64,000 nucleotides of DNA from Burkholderia anthina. GTDB lineage: Bacteria; Pseudomonadota; Gammaproteobacteria; Burkholderiales; Burkholderiaceae. Under the pieces are notes generated by a model. That model worked only from the letters and a program-made list of their open reading frames with translations. It ran no database searches and had not been told where the DNA came from. Position numbers and translations under genes: made by a program. Within the stretch, counting starts at the first letter, position 1; each line of letters opens with the position of its first letter. Below, piece after piece: positions 18,414 to 28,040 of this stretch. Location: assembly GCF_001547525.1 (NCBI RefSeq), contig NZ_LNJP01000003.1, positions 1,860,001-1,924,000 of the forward strand. Direction: 5' to 3'.

Positions 18414-18644
18414 ATGGCTGTCAAGGAAGTTTCGAAGAAGAAGTACCTGAAAATCCTGAACAAACGCCTGCGCGCGGAGCCGGCGGCCCCGGCCGGCGCA
18501 TCGTTCGTGTTTTTCCCGCTCGGTGCGAAGGCGAAGCATGCGACGGGCGTCGTGTCCGGCGACGCACGCAGCAAGCGCGAGCTGGCCGTGATGGCCGCGG
18601 TCCAGCGCAAGGCGGCCGAAGAGTTCGTCGTCTCGGGCGCCTGA
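18414..18644 (+). CDS. Small basic protein of unknown function
   Basis: This 76-residue lysine/arginine-rich protein (MAVKEVSKKKYLKILNKRLRAEP..., then FVFFPLGAKAKHATGVVSGDARSKRELAVMAAVQRKAAEEFVV) has a GGAGGG ribosome-binding site 5 nt before the ATG. The basic N-terminus might contact nucleic acid. It has no signal peptide or membrane segment. It stands 272 bp after the toxin gene in a gap where I see no other feature. Function is not recognised. Confidence 0.6.
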   Translation: MAVKEVSKKKYLKILNKRLRAEPAAPAGASFVFFPLGAKAKHATGVVSGDARSKRELAVMAAVQRKAAEEFVVSGA

Positions 18645-18711
18645 CCGGCCCGGCCGGGCACGGCGCCGAACACCCGCCCGGCCCGAAACGGGCCGAGAGC
18701 CCGCGCGACGA

Positions 18712-20133
18712 TCAGGACGCCTTGTCCGCCGCCGCCGCCGGATACCGGCTGCCGCCGGCTTCGTCGCCTGCCGCCAGTTGTTCCAATGCGAGGCCCTTCG
18801 TCTCGATCCCGAGCGTCCACACGGCGATTGCCGCCGCGACGAACGACAGCGCGCCGAGCGTGAACACGCCGCCCTGGCCGAACACCGGCAGCACGACACC
18901 GACCACGTAAGGTCCGATCAGCGAGCCGATGCGGCCGATCGCCGACGCGAAGCCCGACCCCGTCGCGCGTGCGCCGGTGCCGTACAGCTCGGGCGTGTAC
19001 GTGTACAGCGCCGCCCACATCCCGAACAGGAAGAACTGCATCGCGAGGCCCGTGCCGATCAGCAGCGTCGTGCTGCCGCCATACAGCGCGCTCTGGCCGT
19101 ACGCATACGCCATCGCGCCGCCGCCGATCAACGACGCGATGCAGGTCGGCTTGCGTCCCCAGCGTTCGACGAGCCACGCGGCGCACAGGAAGCCCGGCAC
19201 GCCGCCGAGCGAGATCAGCACCGTGTAGAACACCGATTTCGTGACTTCGAAGCCGGCCTGCTGCAGCAGCGCGCCGAGCCATGACGTGAGGCCGTAGAAG
19301 CCGAGCAGCGCGAAGAACCACAGCAGCCACACCATCACCGTGCGGCGACGGTACACGCCGCTCCAGATCTCGCGCAGCGCGCCGCGCCCGCGTGCGGCGG
19401 CGGGCTCGGCGAGCCGCGACGGCGGCGGCAGCGTCGTGACGCCGGCCGAGCGCATCACCTTCGCCTCGATCGCATGCATCACCGCGTCGGCTTCGGCGTG
19501 CCGGCCCGCATGCTCGAGCCAGCGCGGCGATTCGGGCACGATGCGGCGCACGACCAGCACGAATACGGCCGGAATCGCGAGCAGCGCGAACACGGTGCGC
19601 CAGCCGAACTGCGGCAGCACGAAATACGCGACGATGCCGGCCGTGATGAAGCCGAGCGGCCAGAAGCCGTCCATCAGCGCGATCAGGCGGCCGCGCTTCT
19701 CGGTCGGCACGAATTCGGACAGCAGCGTCTGCGCGACCGGAAACTCCATTCCCATCCCGATGCCGAGCAGCACGCGATAGACGATCAGCGCGTCGACGCT
19801 CTGCGCGGTCGAGCACAGGTACGACGCGGCGCCCCACAGCACCATGCTCCACTGGAACACGGGCCGGCGGCCGAACCGGTCGGCGAGCAGGCCGGCCACG
19901 GCCGCGCCGAGCACCATCCCGAAGAAGCTCGCGCTCGCGACGAGGCCGGCGGCGGCCGTCGACAGCCCGAACTCCTTGCGGATCGAGCCGAGCACGAACG
20001 TCATCGTGCCGAGGTCGACCGAGTCGAAGAAGAACGCGATCGCGATGATGAAGAAGATGCGCTTGTGATAGCCGGAGAACGGCAGGCGTTCGAGCCGGGC
20101 GGCGGCGGAGGCGGGAGCGGTGGCGGCGGGCAT
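18712..20133 (-). CDS. MFS transporter, sugar/organic-acid porter type
   Basis: This 473-residue protein has 12 membrane segments and the MFS signature motifs. These are DRFGRRPVFQWSMVLW after helix 2 (motif A), GIGMGMEFPVAQTLLSEFVPTEKRGR after helix 4, and WLVERWGRKPT after helix 8. The arrangement is that of the sugar/aromatic-acid/nicotinate porter families. The substrate cannot be told. The central loop (ESPRWLEHAGRHAEADAVMHAIEAKV) is typical of these porters. The gene is alone, followed by convergent small genes. Confidence 0.88.
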   Translation of the reverse strand: MPAATAPASAAARLERLPFSGYHKRIFFIIAIAFFFDSVDLGTMTFVLGSIRKEFGLSTAAAGLVASASFFGMVLGAAVAGLLADRFGRRPVFQWSMVLWGAASYLCSTAQSVDALIVYRVLLGIGMGMEFPVAQTLLSEFVPTEKRGRLIALMDGFWPLGFITAGIVAYFVLPQFGWRTVFALLAIPAVFVLVVRRIVPESPRWLEHAGRHAEADAVMHAIEAKVMRSAGVTTLPPPSRLAEPAAARGRGALREIWSGVYRRRTVMVWLLWFFALLGFYGLTSWLGALLQQAGFEVTKSVFYTVLISLGGVPGFLCAAWLVERWGRKPTCIASLIGGGAMAYAYGQSALYGGSTTLLIGTGLAMQFFLFGMWAALYTYTPELYGTGARATGSGFASAIGRIGSLIGPYVVGVVLPVFGQGGVFTLGALSFVAAAIAVWTLGIETKGLALEQLAAGDEAGGSRYPAAAADKAS

Positions 20134-20294
20134 GGCGTCCTCTGAAATGAAAAAGGGGCCGCGCAGCGCATGCTCGAGGGCCCCGATGCTTCACGTTCAG
20201 TAGACGCGACCACAAACTGCCGCATCAGAGGAAAAGCGCCGCCCGCTTGCCGAAATGCGTCATCGGCGGGCGGCGCGCGCGACGCCCGCGTGCG

Positions 20295-21056
20295 TCAGTT
20301 CTTCAGCTTGTACCCGGTGCGGAACATCCACGCGACGACCGCGAGGAGGACCACGAGGAACAGCGCGGTCGCGGCGAGGCTGATCCACACGTGCACGTCG
20401 GCGATCCCGTAGAACGACCAGCGGAAACCGCTGATCAGGTAGACGATCGGGTTGAACAGCGTGACGACGCGCCACGCGGGCGGCAGCATGTCGACCGAGT
20501 AGAAGCTGCCGCCGAGGAACGTGAGCGGCGTGATGATCAGGAGCGGCACGAGCTGCAGCTTCTCGAAGCTGTCGGCCCAGATGCCGATCACGAAGCCGAA
20601 CAGGCTGAAGGTGACGGCCGTCAGCACGAGGAACAGCACCATCCAGACCGGATGCAGGATGTGCAGCGGCACGAACAGGCCGGCCGTGGCGAGGATGATC
20701 ACGCCGAGCAGGATCGACTTCGACGCGGCCGCGCCGACGTACGCGATCACGATCTCCCAGTACGACACGGGCGCGGACAGGATCTCGTAGATCGTGCCGG
20801 TGAAGCGCGGGAAGTAGATGCCGAACGACGCGTTCGAGATGCTCTGCGACAGCAGCGACAGCATCACGAGGCCCGGCACGATGAACGACCCGTAGCCGAT
20901 GCCGTTCACGTCGCTGATGCGCGAGCCGATCGCGGAGCCGAACACGACGAAATACAGCGACGTCGAGATCACCGGCGCGATGATGCTCTGCATCAGCGTG
21001 CGGCGCGTGCGGGCCATTTCTGCGCGGTAGATCGCGCGGATTCCATGCCAGTTCAT
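20295..21056 (-). CDS. ABC-2 type exporter permease
   Basis: This 253-residue protein has six membrane segments and the ABC-2 family pattern (RRTLMQSIIAPVISTSLYFVVFG at the N-terminus, FLGGSFYSVDMLPPAWR near the end). It resembles YadH-type permeases. It lies 3 bp downstream of the ATPase gene on the same strand, and the two form a two-component exporter. Substrate unknown; such pairs move drugs, lipids or polysaccharides. Confidence 0.9.
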   Translation of the reverse strand: MNWHGIRAIYRAEMARTRRTLMQSIIAPVISTSLYFVVFGSAIGSRISDVNGIGYGSFIVPGLVMLSLLSQSISNASFGIYFPRFTGTIYEILSAPVSYWEIVIAYVGAAASKSILLGVIILATAGLFVPLHILHPVWMVLFLVLTAVTFSLFGFVIGIWADSFEKLQLVPLLIITPLTFLGGSFYSVDMLPPAWRVVTLFNPIVYLISGFRWSFYGIADVHVWISLAATALFLVVLLAVVAWMFRTGYKLKN

Positions 21057-21059
21057 GCG

Positions 21060-22004
21060 TCAGGCTCCTTGCACGCCGTTGCGGCGGTTGTCGATCAGGC
21101 TGACAAAAATGTCCTCGAGCGAGCTCTGCGTCGTATGCAGGTCACGAAAGCCGATGCCGGCCGAGCCGAGCGCGTTGATGAGCTTCGCGATGCTCGCGTC
21201 GTCACGCTGCGAATCGTACGTATAGACGAGCGCGGCGCCGTCTTCCGCGCGCTCGAGCCCGAACGGCGCGAGCGCCGGCGGCACTTCCGCGAGCGGGTGC
21301 TCGAGTTGCACGGTGAGCTGCTTCTTGCCGAGCTTGCGCATCAGCTCGCGCTTTTCCTCGACGAGCACGAGCTCGCCGCCGAGGATGATGCCGATCCGGT
21401 CGGCCATCTCCTCGGCTTCCTCGATGTAGTGCGTGGTCAGCAGGATCGTCACGCCGCTTTCGCGCAGCGAATCGACGAGCTTCCACATGTCGCGGCGCAG
21501 CTCGACGTCGACGCCGGCCGTCGGCTCGTCGAGGAACAGGATGCGCGGCTCGTGCGACAGCGCCTTCGCGATCATCACGCGGCGCTTCATGCCGCCCGAC
21601 AGCGTCATCAGCTTGTTGTCGCGCTTGTCCCACAGCGACAGCGCCTTCAGCGTCTTCTCGATGTACGCGGGATCGGGCGCCTTGCCGAACAGGCCGCGGC
21701 TGAACGACACGGTGGCCCAGACGCTTTCGAACGCGTCGGTGGTCAGCTCCTGCGGCACGAGGCCGATCATTTCGCGGGCCGCGCGGTATTGATCGCGGAT
21801 GTCGTGGCCGCCGACCGTCACGCGGCCTTCGGTCGGCGTGACGATGCCGCAGATCGAGCCGATCAGCGTCGTCTTGCCGGCGCCGTTCGGCCCGAGCAGC
21901 GCGAAGATCTCGCCGGGGCGGATGTCGAGGGTCACGTGCTTCAGCGCCTGGAAGCCGGACGCGTAAGTCTTGGAGAGGTCGGAGACGGAAAGGATCGGTT
22001 GCAT
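21060..22004 (-). CDS. ABC exporter ATPase (YadG-like)
   Basis: This 314-residue ATPase has Walker A GPNGAGKTT (about residues 38-46), signature LSGGMKRR, Walker B RILFLDEPTAGVD and a C-terminal extension of about 90 residues, as in the YadG/DrrA group. I chose the ATG at 22004; a GTG at 22019 is also in frame. It is the first gene of the two-gene exporter operon. Confidence 0.9.
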   Translation of the reverse strand: MQPILSVSDLSKTYASGFQALKHVTLDIRPGEIFALLGPNGAGKTTLIGSICGIVTPTEGRVTVGGHDIRDQYRAAREMIGLVPQELTTDAFESVWATVSFSRGLFGKAPDPAYIEKTLKALSLWDKRDNKLMTLSGGMKRRVMIAKALSHEPRILFLDEPTAGVDVELRRDMWKLVDSLRESGVTILLTTHYIEEAEEMADRIGIILGGELVLVEEKRELMRKLGKKQLTVQLEHPLAEVPPALAPFGLERAEDGAALVYTYDSQRDDASIAKLINALGSAGIGFRDLHTTQSSLEDIFVSLIDNRRNGVQGA

Positions 22005-22429
22005 GCTCACGGATGGCACGGCCGCCCGGTGCGACGGCGGGCGCCGCGCGTGCCCGGCGCCGCCGCCGCTGCGCAGCGGCCGGGACCGGGAACGGCATGG
22101 CGAACGGGCGTCATGTCGAACGGCAGGGTGGTGCGGGATCGCGGGACCGCCATATTAGCAATCGGCACATCGAAATGCATTCTGATGGAAAAGTCGGGCA
22201 GCGTCGGTGCCGGATTTGCGTGGATTACGTGCGGATTTCCCAATGATTCGATGTTTTAGTTGAAAGATGCGAACAATCGGGGTTCTTTTCCGTGTATCGG
22301 GCCGCGCCCGGCGTGGCTGCCCGACATGCCGACCGACTGTGCTGCCTGCCGGCCCTCGCGCCGTACCGGGACGGCACATGCGGCGCTCGCGATAATGCGT
22401 TCCTTTCATCGTGATAGGGAGCGGCGCGC
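22005..22429. other. Intergenic region between divergent ABC exporter and cupin genes
   Basis: This 425-bp stretch must hold divergent promoters. The centre (22160-22290) is more AT-rich than its surroundings. I found no convincing gene, hairpin or named operator. Confidence 0.5.
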
Positions 22430-22726
22430 ATGTCCTTGGTCGATTTCAAATCCGTGGCGGACGCACAGGCCGCCGCATGGAAATCCACGATCGTCGGCGA
22501 AGTGGGGCCGGCCCGGATCAAGGTATTGCGCATGGATGCGCAGCCTTACCAAGCGGAAGTGCACGACTACAACGAGGGGCTGCTGGTGCTCGACGGCACG
22601 CTGATGCTCGAGGTCGACGGAGAAACGGTCGTGGTCGGGGCCGGACAGATGTACCTCGTGCACGCCGGCACGCGCCACGCGGTGCTGCCCGGCAGCCACG
22701 GCACGCTCGCGATCATCGACGTGTGA
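22430..22726 (+). CDS. Small cupin-fold protein
   Basis: This 98-residue single-domain cupin has the DYNEGLLVLDGTLMLEVDGETVVVGAGQMYLVHAGTRHAVLPGSHGTLAIIDV pattern split over the two cupin motifs. Only one clear histidine (GTRHAV) stands at a usual metal position. The first-motif histidines are partly replaced (HDYNEG). It may be a sensor or a small enzyme. GGGAG precedes the ATG. The gene stands alone. Confidence 0.75.
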   Translation: MSLVDFKSVADAQAAAWKSTIVGEVGPARIKVLRMDAQPYQAEVHDYNEGLLVLDGTLMLEVDGETVVVGAGQMYLVHAGTRHAVLPGSHGTLAIIDV

Positions 22727-23343
22727 GGTTGCGCCGCAGCATGCGTGCGTGCCGCCCAGGGCCGGCCGGCTTGGCTCGGCGAGGATTGGCGGCTGCCATT
22801 CAAACGCGCGTTCCACGGGCCGGGTATTTGTCTGAGCAAATAAAATGAAGGCCGTTTGAAAATCTGTTAAATACCGTACAAACGCTAGGATTGCGCGGGT
22901 TCATTCGTTTGGAACTCTGCATCCATTTACTTGTGGGAATGGTCCGATCATAGTCTCGACGAACGACGCATCACGATAACGAATCAAGCGTACGTATGGA
23001 GACCACATCATGAGACGCCTATCCGCCGGGCCAGCCGGACTGCCGTTTCCCGATTTTTCGCCGAATGCAGGCGCGCCGCGGATCGCGTGCCTGCATCGTC
23101 GCCTCGCCGTGTAGCGGCAAGCCACTTTCCGTTTCGATCGTTCCGACGGCGCCGTGCCGCATGACGGCGCCGCGGGAGCGCGCTTGGCCGCCGCCGCGGC
23201 GTGTGCCGCATGTGCGTGAACGGCATCGCGGCGGTGATGCGCGCACCATCATGCGCCGCGCGTCCGTGCGGCGGCGCGATACCAACCGGCGGGCCATGCA
23301 GCCCGGCCGGACGAGACTTGTCGTACCTGAAAAGGAGGGGTTG
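22727..23343. other. 617-bp gap before the lipoprotein/OmpW cluster
   Basis: The first part (22820-22990) is AT-rich and probably holds the promoter of the downstream cluster. A 34-codon frame at 23010-23114 has GGAG before its ATG but no recognisable product. It could be a leader peptide or chance. Confidence 0.4.
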
Positions 23344-24954
23344 ATGATTTGCATTCCTGAATGGCGGAAGGCGATCCTGTCGTGTGCGGTGCTGGCGCTG
23401 CCGTTCGTCGCCGGTTGCGGCGGCGGCGACGATCCGGGGCCGATCACCGTGCCGCAGTGCTCGGGCAGCGCATGCGGGCCGAGCGGCGCCGACACGACGC
23501 CGCCCGTCGTGACGAAGCTGTGTCCGGACGCGCTCGACTACACGACGACGTACACGGGCGGCGCCGGCAGCGGCGAGTACGTGAAGGTGAAGTTCGACAC
23601 GACGAAGCTCACCTATCAGATGCAGTTCATCGAATCGTCGGTGCCGACCTCGGCAGGGCAAGTCAACGACACGCGCGCGGGCCTGACGATCAGCGGCGCG
23701 TTCCATCATCCGACCAATCTTCCGACGGCCGAGCAGAACCGCTGCGCGTTCGTGCTCGACAGCGGCGCGACGAGCGACGGCGCGTATGCGGTGACGATCA
23801 ACCGTGCGGATCCGCCGATGCTGTTCGTGGGCAACGGCGTGGTGGGCGGCGGGATTCCGGGGGCGACGATCGCGTTCCCGGGCATCGAGATCGTACCGGG
23901 CCTGTTCCTCGGCACCGTGCCGTCGCGCACGTTCGACTTCTATCCGTTCATCGGTTTCGTCGAAACGGAAACCGACTTCTCGAAGGTCGCGGGGAACTAC
24001 AACGAGGTCGGCATTCATCTGTCGCCGCTCGGCGGCAATGGCCAGAGCTCGAGCGGGCCGGTCGGCTGGGAGCCGGACGTCGTCAACTGGAACCAGACGC
24101 TCAATGCGGACGGCTCATGCACGATTACCCAGGGCAGCGACTACTCGTGCCAGACGACCGGGTCGCCCTGGGCGCTGCGCAAGAACGCGGACGGTTCGGC
24201 CGACAACGTGTTCGTGAGCAACGCGGTCCCGGACCAGTTCGGCACGCTCGTGTATCCGGTCGCGGGGCAGGGCGCATCGCTCGTGATTGCGCCGAGTCAG
24301 GCGAAGGGCATCATGATCGTCGGCAAGCTGAACGGCGTACGCGTGCCGATCGTGATTCGTGTCGGCTACACGCACGTCGATCCGACCAACCTGCTCGCGT
24401 CGGTCGCGGATGCCGAGGTCGGGATCTCGATGCTGTCGTCGGCCAGCGCGATCGCGGCGAATTCGCTGAAGGGCGGCTACATCGGCGCGACCAGCGCATC
24501 GGCATGCGGCATCGTGACCTCCAACGGGCAGCCGAACGCGATCGCGCTGGCGCGGCCGAGCTTCGATCCGTCCATCCCGCACCCGGACCTTCCTGGTGCG
24601 TTCGTCAACGGCGTGTTCATGTCGGAAGCCGGAAGCTGCAACGACGGTACCGCCGTGTCGACGCTGGCCGCGAACTATACGTCCACGCTGTTCCAGGGCA
24701 ATACCGCGGCGTTCATCGATCCGCAGACGTCGTCGGTCACCTCGCAGTTCGCGCTGGACTATGCGCAGGCCACGCCCGGCAAGATCAAGGTGACCGCCAC
24801 GCAGGACTTCAACGCGAAGGGCGCGAACGGCAACGTGGCGATCTTCAGCAAGGGCGACACGGGCTGGCTCGTGACGGCCGGCAACGTCTACGCGATGGTC
24901 GTCAACAACAACAAGGTCAATCCGTTCTTCACGGTCGGCGCGTTCGTCCAGTAA
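23344..24954 (+). CDS. Large lipoprotein, paralogue of the next gene (possibly DUF2957)
   Basis: This 536-residue protein has a lipoprotein signal (AILSCAVLALPFVAGC, modified Cys about residue 23), so it is anchored in the envelope. The mature part is strand-rich with repeated themes also found in the next gene: LCPDALDYTTTYTGGAGSGEYVKVKFDTTKLTYQM, GGGIPGATIAF, FYPFIGF and a C-terminal FFTVGAFVQ. GGAGGGG precedes the ATG at 23344. I believe this is the Burkholderia family listed as DUF2957, from memory only. It is the first of four envelope genes on one strand. Role unknown. Confidence 0.75.
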   Translation: MICIPEWRKAILSCAVLALPFVAGCGGGDDPGPITVPQCSGSACGPSGADTTPPVVTKLCPDALDYTTTYTGGAGSGEYVKVKFDTTKLTYQMQFIESSVPTSAGQVNDTRAGLTISGAFHHPTNLPTAEQNRCAFVLDSGATSDGAYAVTINRADPPMLFVGNGVVGGGIPGATIAFPGIEIVPGLFLGTVPSRTFDFYPFIGFVETETDFSKVAGNYNEVGIHLSPLGGNGQSSSGPVGWEPDVVNWNQTLNADGSCTITQGSDYSCQTTGSPWALRKNADGSADNVFVSNAVPDQFGTLVYPVAGQGASLVIAPSQAKGIMIVGKLNGVRVPIVIRVGYTHVDPTNLLASVADAEVGISMLSSASAIAANSLKGGYIGATSASACGIVTSNGQPNAIALARPSFDPSIPHPDLPGAFVNGVFMSEAGSCNDGTAVSTLAANYTSTLFQGNTAAFIDPQTSSVTSQFALDYAQATPGKIKVTATQDFNAKGANGNVAIFSKGDTGWLVTAGNVYAMVVNNNKVNPFFTVGAFVQ

Positions 24955-25025
24955 CCCCGCATTGAACACGTAGCACCGGCGGCGCACGCGTCGCCGCCGG
25001 CGAACCGAATTTCAAGAGGATTCCT

Positions 25026-26279
25026 ATGAATGTGAAACAGTGGATGGCCGCGGCGTCGCTCGCGCCCGTGCTGGCCGCATGCGGCGGCGACGGCGACCCG
25101 CCGCCCGCGCCGGTGGTCCGGCTGTGCCCGCAGACGATCGACTACAACACGGTGTTCGTCGGCGGCTCCGGGTCGGGCGAGCTCGTGAAAGTACAGCTCG
25201 ACACGACGAAGATGACGTACCGGATGACCTACCTCGCATCGCCGGTGCCGACCACCACGGGTACCGTGCAGCCGACGCGGGACACCGCACCGGCGAACGT
25301 GGTCGACGGCACGCTGGCCGACGAGACGGGGCTGCCGACGGTGAAGCTGAACCAGTGCACGTTCCGGATGCAGAACGCGAGCCTCGACCCGAGCCGGCCC
25401 GCGCGGCTGTTCCTCGGCGAAGGCGTGCTGGGCGGCGCGATCCCCGGCGCGACGATCCAGTTCGACGGCGTGATCGGCGTCGGCAAGATTCCGAAGACGA
25501 CGTTCCCGTACTACCCGTTCATCAGCTTCTCGTCGCTGGAAACCGACCTGACGAAGATCGCCGGCACGTACAACCAGCTCGGCTATCACCAGGTGCCGTC
25601 GCAGAACTTCCAGCCGGTGGCGCTCGACCAGACGGTGACGATCGACGCGGACGGCAGCTATACGGAAACCGACAACTTCGGCAAGAAGAACGGCGGGCAG
25701 CCGCTTGCGTCGAGCGCGACCGTGAACCAGCCGTTCACGCTGCGCCCCGATGCGCCGGCGTTCCAGTCGTTGAACTACCAGCCGCAGATTCCGCCGACGC
25801 TCGCCGCGCTCGATCCGGCGAAGGCCGGCAAGGGGATCCTGATCGTCGGCAAGCTGCGCAACCAGCTCGTGCCGATCTTCATCCGCACCGGCGCCGCGAA
25901 CGCGGACCTCACGCAGGGCCCGCCGAGCGCGGACGACGAATCGGGCATCTCGTTCCTGAGCCCGCGGACGGCGATCGCGCAGGGTTCGCAGGACGGCGAG
26001 TACACGGGCGTGGACAGCGCGTTCAACTACCGCGCGACCGCGCTCGTCGGTGCGCAGGCGACGCTGCTCGATCCGTTCAACGCGTCGCAGGCCGCGCTCA
26101 CGCGCGCGCTGAACCTCGACTACACGCAGAAGGTGCCGGGCGTCGTGACGACCGTGCATGCGGACGCGGCGTCGGGGCCGGCGACCGGCAAGTTCGTGTT
26201 CACCGGCGGCGTGTTCGGGTTCCTCGACATGGCCGATACGCGCAACCCGTACTTCACGGTCGGCGCGTTCGTGCAGTGA
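25026..26279 (+). CDS. Lipoprotein paralogous to the preceding gene
   Basis: This 417-residue protein has lipobox LAAC at about residue 19, with a shorter insert region than its neighbour. Shared segments include RLCPQTIDYNTVFVGGSGSGELVKVQLDTTKMTYRM, GGAIPGATIQF, YYPFISFSSLETDLTKIAGTYNQ and the C-terminal NPYFTVGAFVQ. A tandem duplication therefore gave the pair. AGAGGA lies before the ATG. It is followed after 73 bp by the OmpW-like gene, so all are probably co-transcribed and work at the outer membrane. Confidence 0.75.
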   Translation: MNVKQWMAAASLAPVLAACGGDGDPPPAPVVRLCPQTIDYNTVFVGGSGSGELVKVQLDTTKMTYRMTYLASPVPTTTGTVQPTRDTAPANVVDGTLADETGLPTVKLNQCTFRMQNASLDPSRPARLFLGEGVLGGAIPGATIQFDGVIGVGKIPKTTFPYYPFISFSSLETDLTKIAGTYNQLGYHQVPSQNFQPVALDQTVTIDADGSYTETDNFGKKNGGQPLASSATVNQPFTLRPDAPAFQSLNYQPQIPPTLAALDPAKAGKGILIVGKLRNQLVPIFIRTGAANADLTQGPPSADDESGISFLSPRTAIAQGSQDGEYTGVDSAFNYRATALVGAQATLLDPFNASQAALTRALNLDYTQKVPGVVTTVHADAASGPATGKFVFTGGVFGFLDMADTRNPYFTVGAFVQ

Positions 26280-26352
26280 CCGCGTGTGGATGGAGACATG
26301 GCGGCGCCGCGCGCGACTACGCGGCGCCCCGACGGAACGAGGGGGAGACTTC

Positions 26353-27177
26353 ATGAAGAAGCTGATTGTCGCGGGTGTCGTCGCAGGCGCGTCGACGCTC
26401 GCATCGGCCCAGCAGGCGGGCGACAACGTCGCGACGCTGGGCTGGCTGCACATCATGCCGCAGGATTCGACCAACGGGCTCACGACGAATCTCGCGAACA
26501 TGCCGATCAACGGGCCGCTGCGTCTGCCCGGTTCGTTCACGTCGCCGGGCACGAGCCTGACGGTCAACAACGCCGATACGGTCGGCCTCACGCTCACGCA
26601 CTTCTTCACCGACCACATCGCGGTGACGTCGGTGCTCGGCGTGCCGCCCGAGTTCACGCTGACGGGCCACGGCGTGATCAAGCCGCCGGGCCCGGCCGGC
26701 GCGCTCGGCAACGTCGACATGGACAAGTCGGCGAACCAGCCGGCCGTGAAGAATGCGCGGCAGTGGAGCCCGACGATCATCCTGCAGTACTACTTCAATT
26801 CGCCGACGGCGAGGTTCCGCCCGTTCGTCGGGATCGGCGTGGCCTACAGCTGGTTCAGCAACATCGAACTGAACGGCAACTTCGCGAAGGACATCAACGA
26901 GAACCTCGGCAGCGTGCTCGCGGCCGGCGCCGGCAAGCCGGGCGCGACGTCGGTGGAGGGCAAGGCGTCGTCGTCGTTCACGCCGGTCTACAACGTCGGC
27001 GCGAGCTACGCGATCGACAAGCACTGGGGACTCACGGCGACGCTGACGTACATGCCGCTGAAGACCTACTCGTCGCTCGTGATCAAGGCGGCCGACGGCT
27101 CGACGCTCGCGACCACGCGCACGCGGTTGAAGGCCGACCCGTTGATCACGTTCGTCGGGATTTCCTACAAGTTCTGA
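26353..27177 (+). CDS. OmpW-family outer-membrane protein
   Basis: This 274-residue protein has a signal peptide (MKKLIVAGVVAGASTLASAQQ). The OmpW pattern is visible: LTHFFTDHIAVTSVLGVPPEFTLTG, FRPFVGIGVAYSWFSN, VYNVGASYAIDKHWGLTATLTYMPLKT and a C-terminal VGISYKF with final Phe as for outer-membrane barrels. OmpW is an eight-stranded barrel with a hydrophobic channel that passes small non-polar molecules. The link with two lipoproteins and a small exported protein hints at uptake or sensing of a hydrophobic compound. Confidence 0.88.
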   Translation: MKKLIVAGVVAGASTLASAQQAGDNVATLGWLHIMPQDSTNGLTTNLANMPINGPLRLPGSFTSPGTSLTVNNADTVGLTLTHFFTDHIAVTSVLGVPPEFTLTGHGVIKPPGPAGALGNVDMDKSANQPAVKNARQWSPTIILQYYFNSPTARFRPFVGIGVAYSWFSNIELNGNFAKDINENLGSVLAAGAGKPGATSVEGKASSSFTPVYNVGASYAIDKHWGLTATLTYMPLKTYSSLVIKAADGSTLATTRTRLKADPLITFVGISYKF

Positions 27178-27222
27178 GCCGACCGGCGCGCATGACGCGT
27201 GCCGGCGGCTTCCTGTGACCAA

Positions 27223-27244
27223 CCGGCCGGATCGTTCCGGCCGG
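27223..27244. repeat. Intercistronic GC-rich stem-loop
   Basis: CCGGCCGG, 6-nt loop, CCGGCCGG lies between the OmpW-like gene and the small exported protein. With no T-run it may stabilise or process the transcript, giving different levels for the last gene. Confidence 0.5.
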
Positions 27245-27298
27245 AAGGTCGCGTTCCTGGCGGCGTGCCGCCATTTGTGAAGAGAGGGGGCAGTTCAA

Positions 27299-27802
27299 AT
27301 GAGCATTCGCAAAATCGTATCGCTTGTTGCTGCAGTGGCTTTCACCGCGGTTTCGGCCGCGCCTGCTTTCGCCGTCACCGTGTCGCGCGCCGACGGCCAA
27401 CCGATGAATCCGAACGGCGAGCCGTTCTCGGCGACGGGGCTCACGAACCTCAGCAAGGGATCGATTACCGCATCCTGCAATGCGACGTTCAACGGCACCA
27501 TCACGTCGACCGGTATCGTCAACATCACCTCGACGACGTTCACGGGCGGCGCGACGTGCGGCCTGATCAGCGGCAGCGCGAGCAGCACGTCGCCGTGGAC
27601 GGGGCAGGCCGACAGCACGACGCAACTGTCGATCAACAACGTGAAGGTGAACGTCACGCTGCTCGGCACGTGCGGGCCGAGCAAGGTCGTGATGGCGTGG
27701 AGCGATGCGAACTCGTCGCTGACGTTCAACAACGCCACGCTGACGCCGGACTGCACGGTGGGCGGCACGATCCTGACGTCGCCGAAGTTCCACGTGCAGT
27801 AA
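27299..27802 (+). CDS. Small exported protein, resembles PraA/PraB-type activator proteins
   Basis: This 167-residue protein has a signal peptide (MSIRKIVSLVAAVAFTAVSAAPAFA). The mature domain is rich in Thr/Ser/Asn strands (SKGSITASCNATFNGTITSTGIVNITSTTFTGGATC) with four cysteines that could form two disulfides. The pattern recalls PraB-like secreted proteins of Pseudomonas, known in alkane oxidation and biofilm adhesion. That link is from memory and weak. GAGAGGGGG precedes the ATG. It is the last gene of the envelope cluster. Confidence 0.7.
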   Translation: MSIRKIVSLVAAVAFTAVSAAPAFAVTVSRADGQPMNPNGEPFSATGLTNLSKGSITASCNATFNGTITSTGIVNITSTTFTGGATCGLISGSASSTSPWTGQADSTTQLSINNVKVNVTLLGTCGPSKVVMAWSDANSSLTFNNATLTPDCTVGGTILTSPKFHVQ

Positions 27803-28040
27803 GCGGCGCGCGACCGAAGCGGGGACCCGCCGCGCGGGAGGGCCGTGCGTGAGGATCGGGCGGTTCGCACGCGGGTTGTCGCTTTCGCTTCCTCGATGTA
27901 TTCGCGTCGTCGCGCTTATCCGCGTGACGACCGGTTGGCCGCCCGTGTCGAGATCCGGCACGGGCGGACCTGCAGGGCAGGCGTGACGCACCGCGCCTCC
28001 CGATTCGATTGAAACGAGACTATTCCAATTGGCCGGAACC

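Noticed and set aside
23010..23114. 34-codon frame preceded by GGAG
   Set aside because: The context is suggestive but the product is not recognisable and the length is too short; kept only as a remark.
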